The translations under genes and the position numbers were made by a program. The notes beneath the pieces are model-generated. The model had not been told where the DNA came from and did not search any database. It was given only the letters and a program-made list of their open reading frames with translations. DNA of 64,000 bases from CAWJHE01 sp963842455 (GTDB lineage: Bacteria > Chloroflexota > Anaerolineae > Anaerolineales > UBA4823), in contig CAWJHE010000014.1 of assembly GCA_963842455.1 (NCBI GenBank), positions 1-64,000 on the forward strand, in the 5' to 3' direction. Position 1 is the stretch's first letter. Each line of letters starts with the position of its first letter. Positions 35,816 through 44,165 of this stretch are shown here, in pieces.

Positions 35816-36977
35816 TTAGCGCCGTCCTCAGCAACGGCAGCACCAGCACATTACTCAGCGCCAGGATGATAAACGCCCAGCGAAAGCCCAAGCCATCCGA
35901 CAGCGCCCCGCTCAAGGCCATGCCCACCCCCTGCGAGACATTCGAGACTGCCATCAGGATCGAAAACATCGAAGCGGCTATGCGAATATCGGTGACACCC
36001 ATCGATAGGGCAAAATAGACCGACTGGTAAGCGCCGTAGGAGATGCCGAACAGGAACACAAACAGCCAGGATAATGCCTGGTTGGGTGTAAATGCCAGGG
36101 CTAGCACGGCTGCTATAGAGATCCCCAACGCCAGGCGTGTGCCATTCATGCGCCCAATTTTGCTGACCAGCCAACCACCACCCAGACCCCCCAGCACCAC
36201 TCCCACACCCCACACGGTGGTGACAAAGCCGGCGGTTGAGAGCGAGATGCCGAACTCGCCTTGCAGAAAGGGATTGACCAATTGGTTAGCCCCGGCGATC
36301 ACCAGGAAGAAGATGAAGCCTATCCCGGCCAGCGCCAGCACCGGTTTCTGTTTGAAAGCTCCAAAGGCGCTCCAATCAAAGCTGCGCTCCGCTGGTCGCT
36401 TGGCTTCCTTAACCTTTAACACCAGGGGCAGCGGAAGCAGGGTAAACGCCGCCAGACTCCAGAAGACCGCCGTCCAGGAGACATATTCGGCCAGTAAACC
36501 GACCAGAGAAGCGGTGGCGACCACGCCTAAAGCGCGCCCACCCACCATAAAGCCCTGGATGATGCCCTGCTCGTTCTCCGGCGTGGTATCCAGCGCCAAA
36601 CCATCCGTGCAGGTATCATAAAGCGCCATGCCCATCTGCAGGATAAAGGCTATCCCCACGAAGAGCCAGTATTGCTTACCCGGGTCAATCGCCGGCACGA
36701 TCAGCAAACACAAAGCTTGCACAGCCAGCCCGATCAAGATATAGGGTTTGCGGTGCCCCAGGCCAAACAGATTGACCCGGTCGCTGAGCAAGCCCAGGAA
36801 GATCTTGATCACGAAGGGGATCAGGGCGATAAAGGCGAACACCCCAGCGTCGGTCATGCTCAGGCCACGCGAGAGGAAGTACAGGGCGTTCAGGGCGGTG
36901 AAATAGCTCAGCACCGCCCCCTGGGCAAAATACAAACCACCGAACATGGTATAACGCAAAGCTTTGGGGAGGTTCAT
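35769..36977 (-). CDS. MFS transporter with a repeat-encoded tail
   Basis: 402 residues, 12 predicted membrane segments. LGLLSDRVNLFGLGHRKPYIL and ALYDTCTDGLALDTTP recall the folate/biopterin and BCD-type MFS groups, but the substrate is uncertain. AGGAG precedes the ATG at 36977. The last 16 residues or so (SPSPHPDPLPLGEGV) are the translation of the intergenic 'gtgggagagggtcggggtga' repeat, so the original stop has probably been lost and replaced by the repeat's stop. Own promoter at 37021-37049. Confidence 0.83.
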   Translation of the reverse strand: MNLPKALRYTMFGGLYFAQGAVLSYFTALNALYFLSRGLSMTDAGVFAFIALIPFVIKIFLGLLSDRVNLFGLGHRKPYILIGLAVQALCLLIVPAIDPGKQYWLFVGIAFILQMGMALYDTCTDGLALDTTPENEQGIIQGFMVGGRALGVVATASLVGLLAEYVSWTAVFWSLAAFTLLPLPLVLKVKEAKRPAERSFDWSAFGAFKQKPVLALAGIGFIFFLVIAGANQLVNPFLQGEFGISLSTAGFVTTVWGVGVVLGGLGGGWLVSKIGRMNGTRLALGISIAAVLALAFTPNQALSWLFVFLFGISYGAYQSVYFALSMGVTDIRIAASMFSILMAVSNVSQGVGMALSGALSDGLGFRWAFIILALSNVLVLPLLRTALSPSPHPDPLPLGEGV

Positions 36978-37020
36978 GGCGTCTCCTTATATCCCGACTT
37001 ATGGTTGATGTGGTAATTCC

Positions 37021-37049
37021 AGTATAGAAGCGAACTCCTCCCTGGTCAA
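37021..37049 (-). promoter_or_regulatory. promoter of the MFS gene
   Basis: On the minus strand TTGACC (37044-37049), 17-base spacer, TATACT (37021-37026). The -10 and neighbouring bases 'cttctatactgg' and the -35 'cttgac' are shared with the promoter at 40592-40620. The rest of 37050-37289 is AT-rich without a gene. Confidence 0.65.
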
Positions 37050-37289
37050 GTCTATTAATCTAATAAAATCAGCCATGAAATCAAAAAACAGCTAGTTAGG
37101 TTCAGTCAAATCCAACATCACCAAAAAAATATATTTGAACTTCCAGCATGATTCAAAAATGAGAAATATTAATGCAATTTCAATTGATTCATCTGTATAA
37201 TATTTTTATCACCCAACCATTCGGCCACATTGCCAAAATCCACGATATAGAACCCGAAATTAAAAAAATAGAAAAATCAGGAGGACGCG

Positions 37290-39502
37290 ATGAATGCTTT
37301 AAAAGCTGGTAAGCGCCAGGTGCTCTTGCCTATTTCAGCATGGTTCGTAGCACTAATGGCTATTCTTTTATTATTCTTTCTGTTACCTTCCCAGCCTGGA
37401 CAAGCTGGACAAGGGGGAACAATCATCCGTGCTGGGATAAAGAGCCCATCCGCAAACACCATCACCATCGGTGTAGCGGCGGACTTATCTCAATTTGTTC
37501 AGGATATCGGTTTCCGCCAGGTAAATTCAGTCGTTATGTTAGCCTCCCTTCTCAACAGTACCGGCGGTATAGCCATTGCAGGTGTTCCACATGATATTCT
37601 CGTTGCCGTAGTCGACAGCCAATGCACGGATGGTTCAGTAAGTCAGGCTGCAGCTAACTGGCTGGTTTCCCAGGGAGTGGTTGCGGTGGTTGGACACACT
37701 TGCTCGAACTCTTCCTTGGCTGCCCAGCCAATCTACGCGGCGGCTAATATCGCCATGGTCAGCGCTTCATCAACTTTACCTGGATTGACCGACAGCGGTT
37801 TCACCAATGTTTTTAGGGTCATCACCCGGGATGATTCACCACCAGCCCGCCTGGGAATCTACCTGTACAAACACCTTGGTTATCGAAAAATAGCGATCGT
37901 CGAAATGCAATCTAGCGATCCAAGTTTAACAAATTTCCTTTCAAATTCATTCACATCCCTGGGTGGCACGATTTCCAACCGGTATACACTGGCAAGCACT
38001 GCTGATTACGCAGCCACCATTGCGTTAATTTCAACCGAAGGTGTCGATGCCATTTTCTACAACGGCCCAGACCCGGTAGAAGCCGGGCAATTTAGCCAGG
38101 CTGTAGATGGAGGCGGACTAACCGGAACACCAGTTGCCTGGCTGCCGAACAATTCCGAAATGGACCTTTTAGGTACCTATCTCGGCACAGCTGGCTCAGC
38201 CGCAGAAGACGACCTGGCGATGCTGCACTATCGTGATAAAGAACTGATGCCCGACTATGCCATCTACAACACCAACTATCTTGCCCAAAATTTTCCGAAC
38301 TATGGAGATGAAGGTCAGGAGTGGGGCGCATTTGCCTATGATGCTGCCCAATTGATCATCAATGCCATTCTGGCAGCCGATAGCGCCGTCCCTGGCGTTA
38401 TCCTGTCTGAACTGCATAACCCTGGCAGCTTACGCTGGTGTGGTTGGAACCTATTACGGTTTCGATGTTAAAGGCGATGTGATACCCCAATGGATGTGGT
38501 TTGGGAGCGTACGTGATGCTGCCTGGAATGAACTGAAAGCAGTGACCCTTGTCACAGATAGTGGTGGGATCAATGACAGTGGTTTCAACCAGTCGGTTTA
38601 CCAGGGCGTTCAAAAAGCTGTTTCTGAAGATAAAATTATCGCCACATTTTTTAGAGTCAACAGGTGACGGCGATTACCTGCCGTTCTTGAACCAGTGCGC
38701 CGAAGATAGCAACCATCTGTGCATTGCGGTTGGCTTTTCGATGGCTGATGCAGTCAAGAATGCTGCTTTGACTCATCCGGAAGTCAAGTATGCCATCATG
38801 GATGCAGAAATTTCCAATCCACCAGAAAACTTGCGCTACTACGATTTTGCAGAAGACGAAGCTGGCTACCTGGCTGGTACTCTGGCTGGGTTGATGTCCT
38901 CCAGCAACGTGGTGGGAGCGGTGGGAGGCATGTCAATCGTCCCAGCTGTAGTGGATTTTGTGGAGCGATACGGTCACGCAGCCGTATGCGCCAACCCCTC
39001 TGCAACCGCTATCCTGACCTACACCGAAACCTTTGTTGATCCTGTTCTTGGCGCCCAAACTGCTGCAGATCAGATGGCTTTAGGGGCTGATGTGATCTTC
39101 GGTGCAGCCGGCCCGACCGGAAATGGGGCTATCCTGTATGCCGCCCAAAATGGAGCCTACGCAATCGGGGTGGACACCGACCAATACTTGACAGTCTTCG
39201 CAAACGGTACAGTAGATGGTTCTGATATGCTGCTTAGCTCGGCCATGAAGCGACTGGACAATGCCGCTTACGATGCCATCATTGACCTGCTGGACGGTAA
39301 CTTCTCCTCCGGTCGGATCGCTTTCCGATTGGAAAACGAGGGCGTTGGACTGGCGCCCTTCCACGAGATGGATGCGCAAATTCCTGGATATGTCAAATTG
39401 TGGTTATCTCTGATTGAAGAAAAGATCATCGCTGGCGATCTGGATATTTACGCAGACTGCCTGACACCGCAGTTCGTTTATTTGCCGGTCATTGTGAAGT
39501 AA
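37290..39502 (+). pseudogene. two-domain solute-binding protein: LivJ-like domain fused to BMP/Med domain, two frameshifts
   Basis: About 737 residues. N-terminal hydrophobic anchor (WFVALMAILLLFFLLPS). Domain 1 (to about residue 410) is a Leu/Ile/Val-type periplasmic-binding fold: ITIGVAADLSQ, GVVAVVGHTCSNSS, ISTEGVDAIFYNGPDP. Then, without a linker, domain 2 begins ELKAVTLVTDSGGINDSGFN, the hallmark start of BMP (PnrA/Med) nucleoside-binding proteins, and continues with AEDEAGYLAGTLAG and AIGVDTDQY. Slips near 38430 and 38650 move the frame through all three registers. AGGAGG precedes the ATG. No permease or ATPase gene is next to it. The composite architecture is unusual. Confidence 0.8.
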
Positions 39503-39520
39503 TCCGATAGAGATTGTGAT

Positions 39521-39555
39521 GGCCTGGCAGACCGTTGCTTTGGGTCTGCCAGGCC
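39521..39555. terminator. strong hairpin between converging genes
   Basis: 13-bp perfect arms ggcctggcagacc / ggtctgccaggcc with a nine-base loop, 18 bases after the fusion-protein stop. Nearly the same hairpin occurs at 40639-40673. Confidence 0.7.
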
Positions 39556-39608
39556 TGAGCGAGGAGCAGACGGTAGACTAGCCTCGACCCACCGGTAATT
39601 AATTCGGA

Positions 39609-40532
39609 TCAGCTAGCTGAGATTTGTTCATGCAGCCACTGTGTGTATGCTCTGATACCCTCAACCAGTCCATAGCTTGGCGCAAAACCCAGGTCGCGTT
39701 TGGCTGCTGAGATATCGAAGGCGCCACGCGGCGCGTCGTTCAAGTCAGGACCGGGACCGAGCTGGATTTGAGCATGTGGCAAGACTGTGCGCACCGCTTC
39801 GGCCACCTGGGCGATGGAGACATAACCGGCTTCTGCGCTGACATTGTAAACGGGCTCGGGCAGCTTGCTTCGATCCAAGGCAGCTATCAGGGCAGCCACT
39901 GCGTCGTCAATATAGATGTATTGGCGATAATCATTTTGTCCCCAATCCAAAATGGTTGGGCGATTGTGCAGGGCATCCAGGATCATCTGGCGGATGACGC
40001 AATCCGTGCGCCGCCGGGGACCGTACACCCAGCAGATGCGCAGCGAGACGCCATGCATGCCATGCTGCCGCGAGTAGGATTGCACCAGGTGCTCGCCGCT
40101 GGCTTTGGTCGCGCCATAGACATCGGTAGGGAACAAGGGGGTCTGCTCATCGATCACTCCCGGGTGCGTTTCGCCATAGGCGCTGCCGGACGAGCAATAC
40201 ACAAAGCGCTCAACGCCGTGGATTCTGGCTGCTTCGAGCATGTTCGCCGTGCCCATGATATTGATCTGCAAAATGCTGTAAGGATTATCCAGAGCCAGCA
40301 TCGGTCCGGAAATCGCCCCACAGTGAACCACGGAGGTGATCTGGTGTTGTTTGAAAATCCCATGCAAGCGATGGATATCCGCCAGATCACCTGTAACAGA
40401 CTGATAGCGCTCACTTTGGTGATCGGTTTTAACCAGGTCAAAACCGACAACTCGCCGTCCCTGTCGCAACAATTCTTGGGTGAGTGCGTAGCCGATGAAC
40501 CCACCGGCGCCGGTTATGAGGATGTTTTCCAT
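39609..40532 (-). CDS. NAD-dependent epimerase/dehydratase
   Basis: 307 residues, extended SDR. ITGAGGFIGYAL (residues 5-16) binds NAD; YGATKASGE supplies the Tyr-x3-Lys pair; RICWVYGPRRRTDC is a substrate-side motif of nucleotide-sugar or related epimerases. The usual sugar substrates are not certain; it also resembles UDP-glucose-epimerase-like D-erythronate/denovo-type dehydrogenases that occur in catabolic operons. AAGGAG precedes the ATG. It has its own promoter and is bracketed by two almost identical hairpins, so it is transcribed separately from the hydantoinase operon. Confidence 0.83.
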   Translation of the reverse strand: MENILITGAGGFIGYALTQELLRQGRRVVGFDLVKTDHQSERYQSVTGDLADIHRLHGIFKQHQITSVVHCGAISGPMLALDNPYSILQINIMGTANMLEAARIHGVERFVYCSSGSAYGETHPGVIDEQTPLFPTDVYGATKASGEHLVQSYSRQHGMHGVSLRICWVYGPRRRTDCVIRQMILDALHNRPTILDWGQNDYRQYIYIDDAVAALIAALDRSKLPEPVYNVSAEAGYVSIAQVAEAVRTVLPHAQIQLGPGPDLNDAPRGAFDISAAKRDLGFAPSYGLVEGIRAYTQWLHEQISAS

Positions 40533-40591
40533 GGCAGTAAACTCCTTATGCAGTTCGTTTGTTGGTTTTCGATGAAATACCAGATTACTCC

Positions 40592-40620
40592 AGTATAGAA
40601 GTGAGACTAGGATCAGTCAA
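40592..40620 (-). promoter_or_regulatory. promoter of the epimerase gene
   Basis: On the minus strand TTGACT (40615-40620), 17-base spacer, TATACT (40592-40597). Closely similar to the MFS promoter at 37021-37049. Confidence 0.65.
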
Positions 40621-40638
40621 GCCTATTTAAAGCCAATT

Positions 40639-40673
40639 AGCCTGGCAGACCATTACTTCCGGTCTGCCAGGCT
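40639..40673 (-). terminator. hairpin ending the hydantoinase operon
   Basis: 13-bp perfect arms agcctggcagacc / ggtctgccaggct with a nine-base loop, 21 bases beyond the stop of the DAO-type oxidase gene. Confidence 0.7.
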
Positions 40674-40693
40674 TTGCTGAGGAGAAGGAGATG

Positions 40694-41866
40694 TTAGTTT
40701 GTTAACTTGAATTGTTTTTCGTAGCGGCTCAGGGGCAGGCGATCCACGTACCAGGATTTCTCGCCGGTCATGATGAATTTCGCCAGGTCACGGCCAATGG
40801 TCGGGCCTTCAATCAAGCCGTTACCGCCGGCGCCGCAGCATAATATCCAACCATCCACAGGGGAGTCGCCCAGGATCGGCAGGAAGTCAGGCGGCTCAGC
40901 CCGGTAGCCCAGCCAGTCGTTGACTACGCTGGATTCCAGCAGGCGCGGGTATTCTTCCATCAATTGTTCGGTCAGGAAGTCCCAGAAGTAGGGGTCGGTT
41001 CCGCCAGTCATCGGCAGGTCGTCCGGGTTCCAGATACCGGCATGCATCGGGTCATTCAGGTCCATGGTCAGATGGGCTTTGCAGATGAAGACCGCATCTT
41101 TATCCTTGCGGGCATAGAACTTGGGGTATTTCAGCACGGGGAAGGGATAGCCTAACTTCTCGGTAGGCTCGAGGATGAAGACTTCGGCCTTGGTGTGCCA
41201 GATGGGCAGCTCCAGACCAACCATGCGGCTGGTGTAACGCGTCCACGGACCAGAAGCATCTACTACGCTATCGAACTCATAAGTGCCTTTGTTGGTGACC
41301 AATCCGGTGACCTTGCCGTTCTTCATGATGGCGCTTTCAACCTTTTCGCCAATTCGGATGGAGGCGCCATTCTCGCGCGAGAGCCTGGCCAGGGTATTGG
41401 ATGCCATGGTCACATCGAAGAAGCCGTCATCCGGACACCAACCAGCGCCTAAGATATGATCCAGGTTAAGATCTGGAATAATGGTGTGAATCTTTTCGGC
41501 GTCAGACCAATATTCTGCGTGGTAGCCTGAAGCCAGGGTCAAATCCACAGCTTGCTTGACGTACATTTCATATTCTCTGTGCGGGCAGACTGTCAGGGTC
41601 CCCGTTTTCTCAAAGCCCACCGAACCTGGGTATTTTTTATCCAGTCCAGTGTAAAAATCGAAGCCGAACAAACGCACCGACCAGAATTCGTGCCTGACCG
41701 AGTCGTCAATCAGGCAGTGCGTCCCAGCGCTCTTGGCTGTTGTACCTGAACCGATGGTGTTCTTTTCAAACAGAGTAATTTCAGCGTCCGGGTATTGGCT
41801 CAGGAAATAAGCCGTGGCTGTTCCCAAGATACCGCCGCCGATGATGCCAACTTTCTTTTTTGCCAT
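40694..41866 (-). CDS. FAD-dependent oxidoreductase of the DAO family
   Basis: 390 residues. The N-terminal KVGIIGGGILGTATAYFLSQ binds FAD; GTTAKSAGTHC, VVDASGPWTR and the C-terminal CCGAGGNGLIEGPTIGRDLA are typical of amine/amino-acid oxidases of the DAO (glycine oxidase, sarcosine oxidase) family. It would oxidise an amino acid or secondary amine to an imine. In this operon the substrate could be an amino acid made from a hydantoin (inference). AAAGGAG precedes the ATG. Last gene of the minus-strand operon running from 49644. Confidence 0.87.
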   Translation of the reverse strand: MAKKKVGIIGGGILGTATAYFLSQYPDAEITLFEKNTIGSGTTAKSAGTHCLIDDSVRHEFWSVRLFGFDFYTGLDKKYPGSVGFEKTGTLTVCPHREYEMYVKQAVDLTLASGYHAEYWSDAEKIHTIIPDLNLDHILGAGWCPDDGFFDVTMASNTLARLSRENGASIRIGEKVESAIMKNGKVTGLVTNKGTYEFDSVVDASGPWTRYTSRMVGLELPIWHTKAEVFILEPTEKLGYPFPVLKYPKFYARKDKDAVFICKAHLTMDLNDPMHAGIWNPDDLPMTGGTDPYFWDFLTEQLMEEYPRLLESSVVNDWLGYRAEPPDFLPILGDSPVDGWILCCGAGGNGLIEGPTIGRDLAKFIMTGEKSWYVDRLPLSRYEKQFKLTN

Positions 41867-41918
41867 GCGATTGCTCCTTTGCTAAATATTTATTGTTTTA
41901 TTCACAACATTTTTCTCA

Positions 41919-42656
41919 TCAGGGAGTGGATGTGATCACCATCCGGACTCCTAATAAATGCTGGCGAATCGTTTTTTCTGCTTCCGCCGGATCCCTGGTC
42001 TCAATGGCGTGCAGGATGGCCTGATGCTCCTGAATCATTCTTTGCATGCGCTTCGAAACATACAGCACCGCCTTGTTGGTTTCCGTAAAAGCTGGAACAA
42101 TATGCTGAACAATCTCGCTAACAATATCATTGCCGCATGCGGAGCTGATCAATAAGTGAAACTGCATATCCAGGCGAGTGAGTAGCTCCAGATCATCATC
42201 AGGATTACCTTCTAAAGCATCCAACGCACTGATTTGTTGGTCGACCAGAGAGCGAATTTTTCGAATATCTTCCACCGAAGCCCGTGCGGCAGCTAAGCCA
42301 GCCGCCAATCCTTCGATGGACTCTCGCACTTCCAAAACCTGCTCAAGGGTCTCCTCACGTTGGTGCAACCAGCGGGATAGATCATCCAGCTTGTTGAGCT
42401 TTTCGCGAGGAGGAGCGATGTAGGCACCCAGCCCCCTGCGGATTTCTAAGAGCCCTTCGGCTTCCAGGACCCTGAGCGCTTCTCGGATGGTCGAGCGGCT
42501 GACATTGAACTGGTCGCACAGCTCCTGTTCCGTTGGCAACTTCTGACCAGAGGAGAAATAGCCGCTGGCGATCAAACCCTTAATTTGTTCCACGGCTTGC
42601 TCAAAGACCCGGACTCTGGATACCTGTCTAAATGGTGATGTTACAATGTCATCCAA
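41919..42656 (-). CDS. GntR-family transcription regulator, FadR subfamily
   Basis: About 245 residues. Winged HTH: FEQAVEQIKGLIASG, GQKLPTEQELCDQFNVSRST, IREALRVLEAEGLLEIRRG; then an all-helical FCD ligand-binding domain with the His residues (for example FHLLIS, VPAFTETN, HQAILHAI, RQHLLG) that often hold a metal. FadR-type regulators bind sites of the form TnGTCnGACnA and are released by a small acid or metabolite. A TTG start at 42656 has GGAGG seven bases upstream; the TTG at 42662 is too close to it. It is encoded inside the operon whose promoter (49751-49796) carries exactly such a site, so autoregulation is likely. Confidence 0.88.
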   Translation of the reverse strand: MDDIVTSPFRQVSRVRVFEQAVEQIKGLIASGYFSSGQKLPTEQELCDQFNVSRSTIREALRVLEAEGLLEIRRGLGAYIAPPREKLNKLDDLSRWLHQREETLEQVLEVRESIEGLAAGLAAARASVEDIRKIRSLVDQQISALDALEGNPDDDLELLTRLDMQFHLLISSACGNDIVSEIVQHIVPAFTETNKAVLYVSKRMQRMIQEHQAILHAIETRDPAEAEKTIRQHLLGVRMVITSTP

Positions 42657-42750
42657 CTGCAAACCTCCAAATCTCTGAGCAAGCCTGATAATTCGTAGAA
42701 CGCTTTACAATCTACTGCTGTCCAGCTGGTCCAAATTGACCAAGCTGGAT

Positions 42751-44136
42751 TTAGAAAGGTTTAAATTTATCACGCTTGAGACATTGACCCGAACCAGGTT
42801 TGGCGACTACTTCGCCATTCTGAATCAGGATATTGCCGCGGCACATGGTCAATACCGGCCATCCCTTGACCTTAAAACCTTCAAAGGGTGAATAGTCTGT
42901 CTTGCCATGCAGGGTATCCACGGTTACAGTCTTTTCGATGTCGGGGTCAATAATGGTGATATCAGCATCGCTGCCAATTGCCAGGGTTCCCTTGCGAGGA
43001 TACAAACCAGCGATTTTGGCAGGATTGGTGGACATGATCTCCACAAACTTGGTCAGGGAAATACGACCCTTCAATACACCTTCAGAGAAGATGACCGGAA
43101 GTCGGGTTTCGATGCCGGGTGCGCCGTGCGGAATTTTGTTGAACTTCTTGCCAAACTCTTCGTAAAGGCGAGACTTGTCTTTGAATGGGAAGGCACAATG
43201 GTCGCTTCCCATCACATTAATTGCCCCGCCGCGGATGCCATCCCATAGAATTTCCTGGTTTTCTTTGGCTCTAAGCGGAGGCGTGATGACCACCTTCATG
43301 GGTTCGTAACCTGGCTTCAGGTATTCGCTCTCATCCAGGCACATATAGTGAGGCATGCCTTCACCATACACTTTGACGCCACGCGACCTGGCAGATAAAA
43401 TCTGTTCCATGACCTTGCCCACGGAAATGTGCACAATAAAGACGGGTGCGCCGGTTTCTTCTGCAATGAACAGAAGGCGCGAGACTGCCTCAACCTCGCT
43501 GCTCTCCGGTCGGGTGGGACCATGCCATTTAGGTTCAACTTTTCCTTCACTGACGGCTTTATCGACCAGGTAATTAATCGTGCCGGCATTTTCGCAATGC
43601 ACACCGACCAGACCGCCATTTTGCTGGATGATGTCCAGCAAACGTGCTAAATCATAGTCATTTACACGCCAATCATAGTAAAGAAATGCTTTGAACATGG
43701 AGGTGGTGCCATCTTCGATTAACCCCGGAATTTCCTGGAAGGTTTCCTCTTTCCATTGGGTGATGATGGGTGAAAATGAGAAATCGCCAATACTCTTGCT
43801 CTTGGCTTTTTCCTGGTACTGGTAAATCGTCTCGCGTAAAGTCAGTTTTGGATCCTGCAGGATGTAATCGACAATGGTGGATGTGCCGCCAAAGGCTGCA
43901 CCAACACTCGAGTCATACCAATCATCCACGGTGACCATATTGAATAAAGGTGCAACTATATGGGTGTGGACTTCGATACCAGCCGGCATAACATAATTGC
44001 CGCCGGCATCGATTGTTTTCTTGCCGCCTTCAATTTTCTCAGCAATCGCCGCAATCTTACCATCCTTGATGCCAATTTCGGCGCGCATCACATCGCCTTC
44101 AGTCACAACAATTCCATTTTTAATAACGAGATCCAT
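42751..44136 (-). CDS. hydA: dihydropyrimidinase / hydantoinase (D-hydantoinase family), paralogue 1
   Basis: 461 residues. Metal site: His57-x-His59 (VHTHI), carboxylated Lys149 (MFKAFLYYD), His180 (GVHCENAG), His236 (FIVHIS), Asp312 (MGSDHCAF), all present. The enzyme opens five- or six-membered cyclic diamides (hydantoins, dihydropyrimidines) to N-carbamoyl products; related enzymes act on allantoin or phenylhydantoin, so the exact ring is open. GGGAG precedes ATG 44136; the frame upstream is not needed. It follows the HMGL-like gene by 29 bases. Paralogue at 56834. Confidence 0.9.
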   Translation of the reverse strand: MDLVIKNGIVVTEGDVMRAEIGIKDGKIAAIAEKIEGGKKTIDAGGNYVMPAGIEVHTHIVAPLFNMVTVDDWYDSSVGAAFGGTSTIVDYILQDPKLTLRETIYQYQEKAKSKSIGDFSFSPIITQWKEETFQEIPGLIEDGTTSMFKAFLYYDWRVNDYDLARLLDIIQQNGGLVGVHCENAGTINYLVDKAVSEGKVEPKWHGPTRPESSEVEAVSRLLFIAEETGAPVFIVHISVGKVMEQILSARSRGVKVYGEGMPHYMCLDESEYLKPGYEPMKVVITPPLRAKENQEILWDGIRGGAINVMGSDHCAFPFKDKSRLYEEFGKKFNKIPHGAPGIETRLPVIFSEGVLKGRISLTKFVEIMSTNPAKIAGLYPRKGTLAIGSDADITIIDPDIEKTVTVDTLHGKTDYSPFEGFKVKGWPVLTMCRGNILIQNGEVVAKPGSGQCLKRDKFKPF

Positions 44137-44165
44137 CAGATTTACTCCCTTCATTCCAGTTTTTT

